Part shown: one piece after another, positions 48,101 through 55,200 of the stretch | How the letters are laid out: the number at the start of each line of letters is the position of its first letter | Position numbering within the stretch: the stretch's first letter is position 1 | From: Trebonia sp964581815 | GTDB lineage: Bacteria; Actinomycetota; Actinomycetes; Streptosporangiales; Streptosporangiaceae | NCBI GenBank assembly: GCA_964581815.1 | Contig: CAZORE010000019.1 | Coordinates: forward strand, 18,220-82,219 | Direction of reading: 5' to 3' | Length of the DNA: 64,000 nucleotides | Notes under the pieces: generated by a model | What the model was told of the DNA's origin: nothing | What the model saw: the letters and a program-made list of their open reading frames with translations, nothing else | Databases searched by the model: none | Position numbers and translations under genes: made by a program

Positions 48101-49390
48101 TCACAGGCTCTCGATGGTTCGCAGCGGGTCCTCCGCGGGCGCGGGCTCCGGCGCCGTCCAGCCGTCTCGCTCGATCGCCGTGACGAAGGCGTCCACGAAG
48201 GAGGGGTCGAACTGCTTGCCCGCCCACTTGCGCAGCTCGGTGATCGCCTCGGGAACGGGGCGGGCACCCCGGTAGGAGCGGTCGGAGGTCATCGCGTCGA
48301 AGGCGTCCGCCACGGCGAGCACCCGGGCGAACTCGGGTATCTCGTCACCGGCCAGGCCCATCGGGTAGCCCCGGCCGTCGATCCGCTCGTGGTGGTGCAT
48401 GATTCCGGCGAGCGCTTCATCGAGGAAGCCGATCTCCCGGACGATGTCCAGCCCGCGCATCGGGTGCAACTGGACGGCAGCGTACTCGTCGTCAGTGAGC
48501 GAGCTGCGCTTCTGCAGCACCGACGTCGGGACGCCGAGCTTGCCCACGTCGTGCAGCATCCCGGCGTACCTGATCGCCCCCACCCGTTCCGGGCGCATCC
48601 CGATCTCCGTCGCGATCATCACCGCGCCGCGGGACACTCGCTCGCTGTGCCCCCTGGTGTAAAAGTCCTTGGTCTCCACGGCCTGGCACAGCGCGCTGAC
48701 CGTCGCCTCGTAGGCCCGCTGCTGCGCGGCAAACTGCGCCACCGCCCAGCGCGCCACGAGCACCGGGATGAGCACGAGGACCGGGGTGAACGGGCCGAGG
48801 ACCGACCAGAGGGCGGCGATCAATACGCCGAACGCGCCGTACCCCAGGTCCGTCACCCACAGCTTGAAGTCGAGCCCGTCCCGCCCCACCGCGGCGCCCG
48901 GGTCCCTGGTCAGCCAGAACACGGCGTGCAGCAGCATGAAGTTGACGGCCACGTGCACCACCGCCGCCGCGGCGAACGGCCCGATCAGGCCGGGGAAGGA
49001 AGTCGGTCCCGGGGTGCCGACGTGCCCGCCGAAGGCCAGGTAGGTCCGGCCGGCCAGGTAGGCGCTCAGCACGTACATGCCGCTGTTGAACAGCCGCTGC
49101 GGCAGGGTGGGGCCGCGGCGGACGCCGAGAAGCGTACCGCAGCTGACGATCGCCGCCCCGACGGGACCGCACAGCACCACGGCGGCGAGCGATGCCATGG
49201 TGTTCGCCGACCAGGCGAGGCCACGCCCGTTCACCAACGTGGCGGAAGACTCGCAGGCGACGAGGAGCAGGCCGAGCACCCCGATCTGGGCCCAGTCGAG
49301 CCCGGTATCCGGGCCGGCGGCGAGCACGATCACGGCGGCGGCGACAACCGCGCCGATGTATAGCCACGCGATGCGCGAGAGCTTATGCAC
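48101..49390 (-). CDS. Membrane HD-GYP domain protein (c-di-GMP phosphodiesterase type)
   Basis: 429 residues from GTG 49390 (VHKLSRIAWLYIGAVVAAAV), preceded by a G-rich ribosome-binding site. The N-terminal about 200 residues form a seven-helix membrane module. The HD-GYP domain is complete: RGHSERVSRGAVMIATEIGM, YAGMLHDVGKLGVP, IMHHHERIDGRGYPMGLAGD and ARVLAVADAFDAMTSDRSYR. These residues bind a metal centre that cleaves cyclic di-GMP or related dinucleotides. It is followed by the degenerate paralogue, with which it may form a heteromer. Confidence 0.9.
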   Translation of the reverse strand: MHKLSRIAWLYIGAVVAAAVIVLAAGPDTGLDWAQIGVLGLLLVACESSATLVNGRGLAWSANTMASLAAVVLCGPVGAAIVSCGTLLGVRRGPTLPQRLFNSGMYVLSAYLAGRTYLAFGGHVGTPGPTSFPGLIGPFAAAAVVHVAVNFMLLHAVFWLTRDPGAAVGRDGLDFKLWVTDLGYGAFGVLIAALWSVLGPFTPVLVLIPVLVARWAVAQFAAQQRAYEATVSALCQAVETKDFYTRGHSERVSRGAVMIATEIGMRPERVGAIRYAGMLHDVGKLGVPTSVLQKRSSLTDDEYAAVQLHPMRGLDIVREIGFLDEALAGIMHHHERIDGRGYPMGLAGDEIPEFARVLAVADAFDAMTSDRSYRGARPVPEAITELRKWAGKQFDPSFVDAFVTAIERDGWTAPEPAPAEDPLRTIESL

Positions 49391-49616
49391 GCTCCCCCCT
49401 CGTAGCCAGCCGCCGTTGACCCGAATCGCACCTATCGCCGTCGCTACCCCCAGGAGACCCCGGAAGCCCTCATCGGGACAGTCCTCCCTCGCGCGGAATA
49501 CTGACGGCCGCTTACGACATGCCGCCAACCACAGGATAACGTGACCACGCTGATTAGCGCAGACCTAAAAACCTATAGCAGACGAGCCGTAAGCGGCCGT
49601 TTTCGCCAGACGAGAC
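49391..49616. promoter_or_regulatory. Intergenic region with a widely spaced 13-bp inverted repeat
   Basis: ACGGCCGCTTACG (49504-49516) and CGTAAGCGGCCGT (49588-49600) are perfect complements separated by 71 bases. The octamer CAGACGAG is directly repeated at 49579-49586 and 49607-49614. The region lies after rsrA and before the HD-GYP gene, both read leftward. It may be an rsrA terminator-type structure or an operator pair. Confidence 0.4.
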
Positions 49617-49889
49617 TTATTCAGCAACCTCAATCTCGGCCTGCACCTGCCTGATTCGCACGAGGACCTTAGTGCGCAGTTCGCTCGGCACCGGGTCGCA
49701 GCCGCAGTGCCTGGCGACCAGGCGCTTCACCGCCTCCTCGAGCCCGTACTCGCGCAGGCACGGCCCGCACTCGTCGAGATGCTGGCGGATGTGATCGCAG
49801 TCGTCTTCCGACACCTCGCCGTCCAGATACCAGTAGACGCGCTCAAGTACCTGGCTACACGGCGTCTCATGAGGCCTTCCGCAGCTCAT
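49617..49889 (-). CDS. rsrA: Zinc redox-sensing anti-sigma factor RsrA
   Basis: 90 residues, ATG overlapping the sigR stop (ATGA). It begins MSCGRPHETPCSQVLERVYW. The cysteine and histidine positions C3, C11, C31, H37, C41 and C44 equal those of Streptomyces RsrA, including the H-x3-C-x2-C zinc motif in QHLDECGPC. Under disulphide stress the cysteines oxidise, zinc is lost and SigR is released. This feeds back through the SigR-type promoter upstream of sigR. Confidence 0.95.
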   Translation of the reverse strand: MSCGRPHETPCSQVLERVYWYLDGEVSEDDCDHIRQHLDECGPCLREYGLEEAVKRLVARHCGCDPVPSELRTKVLVRIRQVQAEIEVAE

Positions 49890-50578
49890 TGCCCACCCTC
49901 CTCGGCATTGGCGCGGACCAGGCCCTGCTCGGCTGCATAGTCCTGGAGCAGCTCCCTGAGCTGTCGGCGACCGCGGTGCAGCCGTGACATCACGGTACCG
50001 ATCGGGGTTCCCATAATGTCGGCAATTTCCTTATATGCGAACCCCTCAACATCCGCGAGGTACACCGCGATCCTGAACTCTTCAGGCAGCGTCTGCAGCG
50101 CGGTCTTGATATCGGAATCGGGCAGCCTTTCCAGCGCCTCCGCCTCCGCCGACTTGAGCCCGCCGGAACTGTGCGAGGCCGCGCGCGCGAGCTGCCAGTC
50201 TTCCACCTCGTCAGAGCCTGACCGCTGCGGTTCACGCTGCCGCTTGCGGTAGGTGTTGATGAAGGTATTAGTCAGGATCCTGAAAAGCCACGCCTTCAGG
50301 TTCGTCCCCTGCTGGAACTGGTGGAATGACGCGTACGCCTTCGCGAAGGTCTCTTGCACGAGGTCTTCGGCATCCGCCGGGTTCCTCGTCATGCGGAGGG
50401 CGGCAGAGTACAACTGGTCCAGGTATGGCATGACATCTGCCTCAAAGCGCTCTCCGCGCTCGGCAAGCGTGTCTGGCACGGGACCCACCCCCTCTCGGTA
50501 ACCGTAAGAGGATACCTTCCCCGGCGGGCGGGGGGCGGACCGGTGTGGCCGGTCGAGTGTCGCAGTGGCTGTGGCCAT
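49886..50578 (-). CDS. sigR: ECF sigma factor SigR (disulphide-stress response), possible two isoforms
   Basis: 230 residues if ATG 50578 is used. Region 2: LDQLYSAALRMTRNPADAED with LVQETFAKAYASFHQFQQGT; LKAWLFRILTNTFINTYRKR follows. Region 4: LPEEFRIAVYLADVEGFAYK and EIADIMGTPIGTVMSRLHRG. GTG codons at 50488 and 50479 lie just after GAGAGGGG (50489-50496) and give a form shorter by 30-33 residues, resembling the normal Streptomyces SigR start. The long form corresponds to the unstable SigR-prime isoform known there. It directs the thiol-oxidative stress regulon and is held by RsrA. Confidence 0.94.
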   Translation of the reverse strand: MATATATLDRPHRSAPRPPGKVSSYGYREGVGPVPDTLAERGERFEADVMPYLDQLYSAALRMTRNPADAEDLVQETFAKAYASFHQFQQGTNLKAWLFRILTNTFINTYRKRQREPQRSGSDEVEDWQLARAASHSSGGLKSAEAEALERLPDSDIKTALQTLPEEFRIAVYLADVEGFAYKEIADIMGTPIGTVMSRLHRGRRQLRELLQDYAAEQGLVRANAEEGGQ

Positions 50579-50587
50579 GACGCGTTC

Positions 50588-50613
50588 AACACCGTCCCGG
50601 CCCGCGCAATTCC
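50588..50613 (-). promoter_or_regulatory. SigR-type promoter of sigR-rsrA
   Basis: On the minus strand GGAAT (50613-50609) is followed, after exactly 18 bases, by GTT (50590-50588). This is the SigR/SigH consensus. The predicted start of transcription is only a few bases before ATG 50578, so this promoter can produce only a long-isoform transcript with almost no leader. Positive autoregulation is known in relatives. Confidence 0.72.
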
Positions 50614-50700
50614 GGCTTCCTGGGGATGGAACGCGCGGACCTGGGAAGGCTAATAAGCGTGGGGTGCAACGAATGAGGCACCCCGGCCAGGAGTGACCCC

Positions 50701-51513
50701 GTGCACCCGATTTTTCCCGGGGGAACGGCCGAGCAGGACACCGGCCCAGCCGAAGGCTACCCGCGCTTCCACGCCGCGGTCGCGCTTGCGCAGCTCACCA
50801 GCTGGCTGCCCGGCGGCAGGCGCTTCCTCATCGACATATCTGGTCCCGGTGCGCGCGCGGCCGAGGTCGCCGCCCGCGCCGGGCACCGGGTGCTGCGCGT
50901 CATCGACCCGCAGTCGCCGGCCGGGCCGTCGGGCGGCGAAGCCGGCCCGGCGCCGCGCGGCCGGCGCTGCACGGTCGCCGCCGACGGGACGGGCCTTGAG
51001 TTCCTGGCCGACGGCTGCGCCGACGGCGTCATCGCCGAGGACCGGACCCTGTCCAGGCACCTGGCCGCGGAAGAACTCGTCGCCGAGGTCGCGCGCGTGC
51101 TGCGACCCGGCGGGCAGCTGCTCGCCTGCGTGGACTCGCTCACCTACGGCATGGGAGTACTTGCCGAGCAGCACCGCTGGCCGCACCTGGTGGACGTGCC
51201 CAACGCCGACGTGGTGCTCATCCCCTGGCCGGACGGCACCATCACCCGCTGCTACGGCGCGGAGCAGCTCCGCGAGCTGTTCACCGGCGCGGGCCTGCGG
51301 GTCAACTGGATCAGGCCGCGCACCGTCCTGTCCCCGGACACGGTCAGCTATCTGCTTGCCCGCGACCCGTCACGCTTCGCCGACCTGGTCGACGCGGAGC
51401 TGCGCGCCCGCAGCGACGACTCCGTGGGAACACAGCTCATCGCTGCCTGCATTAAGCCCGGGGGGGCGACCCCCCTGGACCCCCCGGCACGGGGAGGCAC
51501 CGCCCCCCCGTAG
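50701..51513 (+). CDS. Class I SAM methyltransferase-like protein
   Basis: 270 residues, GTG start, divergent from sigR (122 bases). A Rossmann-type core: RFLIDISGPGARAAEVAARA in place of the usual DxGxGxG, then LEFLADGCADGVIAEDRTL and VLRPGGQLLACVDSLTYGMG. The SAM motif is atypical (DISGPGAR), so binding needs testing. The last about 18 residues (GGATPLDPPARGGTAPP) are encoded by the G/C-run repeat that starts at 51458. The original C-terminus may therefore have been extended by insertion of that repeat. Confidence 0.72.
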   Translation: MHPIFPGGTAEQDTGPAEGYPRFHAAVALAQLTSWLPGGRRFLIDISGPGARAAEVAARAGHRVLRVIDPQSPAGPSGGEAGPAPRGRRCTVAADGTGLEFLADGCADGVIAEDRTLSRHLAAEELVAEVARVLRPGGQLLACVDSLTYGMGVLAEQHRWPHLVDVPNADVVLIPWPDGTITRCYGAEQLRELFTGAGLRVNWIRPRTVLSPDTVSYLLARDPSRFADLVDAELRARSDDSVGTQLIAACIKPGGATPLDPPARGGTAPP

Positions 51514-51620
51514 CCCCCTGCGGGGGGCACCGCAAAAGACGGGAGCCGCTTCGCCCGCCACGCCGTGGCTGGGGTTAAAGCCCCATGGTTGCTGTCGCTT
51601 GAGGGCTACGCCCTCATCAG
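51458..51620. repeat. G/C-run repeat with hairpins, shared core with 41735-41752
   Basis: The segment contains alternating G and C runs able to form several hairpins. Its left end, 51458-51475, is the exact reverse complement of 41735-41752 (GGGGGGTCGCCCCCCCGG). It spans the end of the methyltransferase gene and the 103-base gap before the DksA-like gene. The look is that of a small dispersed non-coding repeat. Confidence 0.5.
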
Positions 51621-51955
51621 CGCCGCCGGTCTCGCTTCGCCTGGCACGGAACACAGCGAGCGGTCGCCGGGCGGACCTCGAGGCGCGGCTCGGGGACCGG
51701 GTTACTGCAGTCAACGCACCGCCCGTAACTGCCGTCGTCGACCCGGGCAAGCGCGGCGAGCACCTCGGCGCGCTGCGCCAGCGCCGTCTGCACCGATGCG
51801 GCGTTCCTGTCCGCCTCCGTCAGGTTCGAGCCCGCGTCGCCCGCCTCCGCGTCACCTCCCCGGGCAAGGTGGTGTTCACCCATCAGTACCGAAACCGTCC
51901 GGTCCAGGTCGGCCCGCATTTCCTCTAGGCGCTTACGGGCAACGGTGATCTCCAT
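51617..51955 (-). CDS. DksA/TraR-type zinc-finger protein
   Basis: 112 residues, ATG start. An N-terminal coiled-coil hairpin (VARKRLEEMRADLDRTVSVL, ASVQTALAQRAEVLAALARV) precedes the four-Cys finger YGRCVDCSNPVPEPRLEVRP to ARCVPCQAKRD (C80, C83, C101, C104). DksA relatives enter the RNA polymerase secondary channel; whether this one does is not known. The coiled coil lacks a clear DxxDxA tip (it reads HHLARGGDAEAGDAGS), so DksA activity is doubtful. It lies 29 bases downstream of the SRAP gene on the same strand. Confidence 0.88.
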   Translation of the reverse strand: MEITVARKRLEEMRADLDRTVSVLMGEHHLARGGDAEAGDAGSNLTEADRNAASVQTALAQRAEVLAALARVDDGSYGRCVDCSNPVPEPRLEVRPATARCVPCQAKRDRRR

Positions 51956-51984
51956 CGGCGGTTCCTCGAGGGTGAGGGGAGGGT

Positions 51985-52719
51985 TCAGAAAAGGGACGAA
52001 CCAGGGGGCGGTTCCGCCTCGCCCAGCGGTTCGATCAGCGACGGGCCGTTGTTCCGCACGGAGTTAACGGCCGTCGAAACGGGATAGGACGCCAGGCCGC
52101 CCGATCCCGAGGACGTCGCGGGGCGCATCACCGCAAGCAGCTGCCCCTTCTCGTTGTTGCCCGGATCAAGCCAGTCCGCCCAGTCGTCAGGCGCGATCAC
52201 CATCGGCGTCCGGTCATGGATCCGGCCGATCTCGTCGGTGGCCTGCGTGGTGATGATCGACCCCGACCAGTACCAGGCGTCTTCATGATCATCGGGCACC
52301 TGCGAGTTCCGCCAGAGCTCGTAGATCCCGGCGAAGGCGAGGATGCCGCCGTCGGACCGGTAGATATAGAACGGCTTCTTCGCCTTGTCCTCGGTGATCC
52401 ACTCGTAGTAGCCGTCCGCCGGGATCAGGCAGCGCCGCTTCCCGAACGCCGCGCGGAACGACGGCTTGACCGCGACCGTCTCGGAGCGCGCGTTGATCAT
52501 CCGGGCACCGCCCGAGGTGTCCTTCGCCCAGCTCGGCACCAGGCCCCACCGCACCAGCCGGAGCTCCCGCTCGTCCTTGTGGGTGAGCACCGTGTAGATC
52601 CGCTTCGTCGGCGCCACGTTGTAGTCCGGGTCGCGGTCGGCGGGGACGGCGTCACGCGTCACGGCGAACTCCTCAAGGAGCTCAAGCCGCTTACGAGCGG
52701 AGACAAACCGACCGCACAT
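51985..52719 (-). CDS. SRAP-family protein (YedK/HMCES), abasic-site crosslinker
   Basis: 244 residues from ATG 52719, chosen so that the catalytic Cys is residue 2 (MCGRFVSARKRLELLEEF) after Met removal. The other active-site elements are present: NVAPTKRIYTV, MINARSETVAVKPSFRAAF, CLIPADGYYEWI (Glu) and IGRIHDRTPMVI (His). The protein forms a thiazolidine crosslink to abasic sites in single-stranded DNA and protects them. It is divergent from aroA. Confidence 0.93.
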   Translation of the reverse strand: MCGRFVSARKRLELLEEFAVTRDAVPADRDPDYNVAPTKRIYTVLTHKDERELRLVRWGLVPSWAKDTSGGARMINARSETVAVKPSFRAAFGKRRCLIPADGYYEWITEDKAKKPFYIYRSDGGILAFAGIYELWRNSQVPDDHEDAWYWSGSIITTQATDEIGRIHDRTPMVIAPDDWADWLDPGNNEKGQLLAVMRPATSSGSGGLASYPVSTAVNSVRNNGPSLIEPLGEAEPPPGSSLF

Positions 52720-52835
52720 GCGACCCTTCCCTAGCACAAGCCGGATTGAAGCCTTTCTTAACCGTAAAACACCATCGGCAAACCCGGGGCCGGCTCATCC
52801 GACGCTAGCCGACCCCACCCGATACCCTCAAGAGC

Positions 52836-54146
52836 ATGAACTCCGGACGCTGGCGCGCCCCCGCGGCGCACGGACCGGTGCGCGCGACGCTGCGACTGCC
52901 CGGTTCGAAGTCGATCACCAACCGAGCCCTCATCCTCGCGGCGCTGAGCGACTCGCCGTCGGTGCTGCGCGGCGTCCTGCAAGCCCGGGACACGTCCCTC
53001 GCCATTGGCGCGCTGCGGGCCCTCGGCGGCACCATCGACTCCGACGGTACCGACGTGCGCGTTACCCCCGGCACCCCGGCCCCCGGCGCCGCGGTGCGCG
53101 TCGACGTCGGCAACGCGGGCACGGTCATGCGGTTCCTGCCCGCGGCCGCGGCGCTCACCGCGGCCGACGTCGCCTTCGACGGCGACCCGCGGGCCCGCCA
53201 ACGGCCAGTCGGCGCGCTGCTCACCGCGCTGCGCACGCTCGGCGTGGCGATCGACGACGGCGGGCGCGGCGCGCTTCCGTTCGTCATCCACGGCAAGGGC
53301 GAGGTGCCGGGCGGGCCGGTCACGCTCGACGCCTCCGGGTCGTCGCAGCTGGTCTCCGGCCTGCTGCTGGCCGCGCCGCGGTTCACCGGGGGCGTCGCGG
53401 TCCGGCACTCGGGACCGCCGGTGCCGTCGCTTCCGCATATCGAGATGACCATCCGGATGCTCCGCGGCGCCGGGGCAACGGTGGAGGCCAGCCAGGCCAG
53501 CGCCGGCCGGCCGGATTCCTGGCGGGTGGAGCCGGGACCACTGAACCTCGGTGACTTCACCGTGGAGCCCGACCTGTCCAACGCGGGCCCGTTCCTCGCC
53601 GCTGCCCTCGTTACCGGCGGTTCCGTTACCATCCGAGACTGGCCGGAAGCGTCGCTGCAGCCCGCCGACGCGATCCTGGACGTGATCACCCGGATGGGCG
53701 GGTCGGTGTCCCGTGGCCCGGACGGCGTGACCGTCACCGGGACGGGCACGATCACCGGCATGGACGCCGACTTGCGCGACATCCCGGAGATGTGCCTGCC
53801 GCTCACGTCGGTCGCGGCGCTCGCCTCCGGGCCGTCCACGTTCACCGGGGTGGGCCACACGCGGACGCAGGAGACCGACCGGCTCGCCGCGATCACCAAG
53901 GAGATCAACGCGCTCGGCGGCGACGTGACCGAGGAGCCCGACAGCCTGACCATCAGGCCCCGGCCGCTTGCCGCACCCTCGGGGCACGCCTTCGACAGCT
54001 ACGACGACCACCGGATGGTGATGGCCGGCGCCGTGCTCGGCCTCGGCGTCCCCGGTATCGACGTGCTGAACGTCGCCACCGTCGGCAAGACCTTCCCCGA
54101 CTTCACCGCCTGCTGGGAATCACTCGTCCGGGGGGATGCCTCCTGA
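52836..54146 (+). CDS. aroA: 5-enolpyruvylshikimate-3-phosphate synthase
   Basis: 436 residues, ATG start. It catalyses the sixth shikimate-pathway step, joining phosphoenolpyruvate to shikimate-3-phosphate. Signatures are LPGSKSITNRALILAALSDS at the N-terminus, the PEP-site loop DVGNAGTVMRFLPAAAALTA, DGDPRARQRPVGALLTALRT, and the C-terminal FDSYDDHRMVMAGAVLGL. The TNR and GNAG..R motifs follow the class I (EPSPS alpha-like) pattern. Its TGA overlaps the rsgA start, so the two genes are cotranscribed. Confidence 0.95.
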   Translation: MNSGRWRAPAAHGPVRATLRLPGSKSITNRALILAALSDSPSVLRGVLQARDTSLAIGALRALGGTIDSDGTDVRVTPGTPAPGAAVRVDVGNAGTVMRFLPAAAALTAADVAFDGDPRARQRPVGALLTALRTLGVAIDDGGRGALPFVIHGKGEVPGGPVTLDASGSSQLVSGLLLAAPRFTGGVAVRHSGPPVPSLPHIEMTIRMLRGAGATVEASQASAGRPDSWRVEPGPLNLGDFTVEPDLSNAGPFLAAALVTGGSVTIRDWPEASLQPADAILDVITRMGGSVSRGPDGVTVTGTGTITGMDADLRDIPEMCLPLTSVAALASGPSTFTGVGHTRTQETDRLAAITKEINALGGDVTEEPDSLTIRPRPLAAPSGHAFDSYDDHRMVMAGAVLGLGVPGIDVLNVATVGKTFPDFTACWESLVRGDAS

Positions 54147-55150
54147 GGCAGCGGCCGTCCTACCGCGACGAGGACGACGTCCGGGTCCGTGCGGGCCGCG
54201 GCTCCAAGCCGCGCACCCGGCGGCGCCCGGCGCACGAGTCCGCGCCCGAGGCGTTCGTGGTCAGCGTCGACCGGGGCCGCTACGGCTGCGTGCTTGGCGA
54301 CCATGACACGGACGACGCCCTGCTGGTCACCGCGATGAAGGCGCGCGAGCTCGGCAAGGGCTCGGTCGTGGTCGGCGACCGAGTCGCGCTGGCCGGCGAC
54401 GTGTCCGGTGCGCCGGGCAGCCTCGCCAGGATCGTCCGGGTCGAGGAGCGGACGAGCGTGCTGCGCCGCTCCCCCGACGACACCGACCCGCTGGAACGGG
54501 TCGTCGTGGCGAACGCCGACCAGATGGTGATCGTCGCCGCGCTCGCCGACCCGGAACCCAAGACCCGGTTCATCGACCGCTGCCTGGTCGCCGCCTACGA
54601 CGCGGGCCTCGAACCGCTCTTGGTGCTCACCAAGTCCGACCTGGCCGCGCCGCGCAAGCTCCGCGCGTTCTACCGGCCGCTTGACATCCCCATGCTGACC
54701 ACCAGGCAGCCGCTGCCCGCACAGACTCTTCGCCGACTGCGCAAGGCGCTCAACGGTCGGCTAAGCGTCCTCATCGGCCAGTCGGGTGTCGGGAAATCGT
54801 CCCTGGTCAACGGCCTGGTGCCGGATGCTAGCCGTGCGGTCGGCCGGGTCAACGCGGTCACCGGCAAGGGCAGGCACACCTCGTCGTCCGCGATCGCGAT
54901 CCCACTGCCCGGCGACCCCGGCTGGCTCATCGACACGCCAGGGATACGCGGCTTCGGCCTTGGCCACGTGACGGCGGAGCGAGTCGTGGAGGCATTCGGC
55001 GACCTGGCCGAGGGCACCGCCGACTGCCCGCCCGGCTGCGACCACCTCTCCGACGGCTGCGCACTCGACGCGTGGGCCGCCGAGCATGACGCGCTCCCCC
55101 GGCTCGAGTCGCTGCGCCGCCTGCTCCGCTCCCGCGAGTCCACCGACTGA
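54143..55150 (+). CDS. rsgA: Ribosome small-subunit biogenesis GTPase RsgA, probable CTG start
   Basis: 335 residues if the CTG at 54143 is the start. It overlaps the aroA stop (CTGA) and has a G6 run at 54130-54135 as ribosome-binding site. The encoded RQRPSYRDEDDVRVR matches the usual actinobacterial N-terminus, and no ATG/GTG/TTG lies nearby in frame. The next in-frame candidate, a GTG near residue 40, would cut into the OB fold. The circularly permuted GTPase has TKSDLAAPRKL (G4), IGQSGVGKSSLVNGLV (G1), RHTSSSAIAI (G2) and IDTPGIRGFG (G3). The C-terminal zinc motif is CPPGCDHLSDGC. It acts in 30S maturation. Confidence 0.9.
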   Translation: MRQRPSYRDEDDVRVRAGRGSKPRTRRRPAHESAPEAFVVSVDRGRYGCVLGDHDTDDALLVTAMKARELGKGSVVVGDRVALAGDVSGAPGSLARIVRVEERTSVLRRSPDDTDPLERVVVANADQMVIVAALADPEPKTRFIDRCLVAAYDAGLEPLLVLTKSDLAAPRKLRAFYRPLDIPMLTTRQPLPAQTLRRLRKALNGRLSVLIGQSGVGKSSLVNGLVPDASRAVGRVNAVTGKGRHTSSSAIAIPLPGDPGWLIDTPGIRGFGLGHVTAERVVEAFGDLAEGTADCPPGCDHLSDGCALDAWAAEHDALPRLESLRRLLRSRESTD

Positions 55151-55200
55151 GCCGCCACGGCCCCGTGTCGTAGCCGAGCCGCCTCATCGCAGCTGCCGCG

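Noticed and set aside
53792..54142. Upstream extension of RsgA inside aroA
   Set aside because: It overlaps the strongly conserved C-terminal part of AroA and does not look like an RsgA N-terminus.
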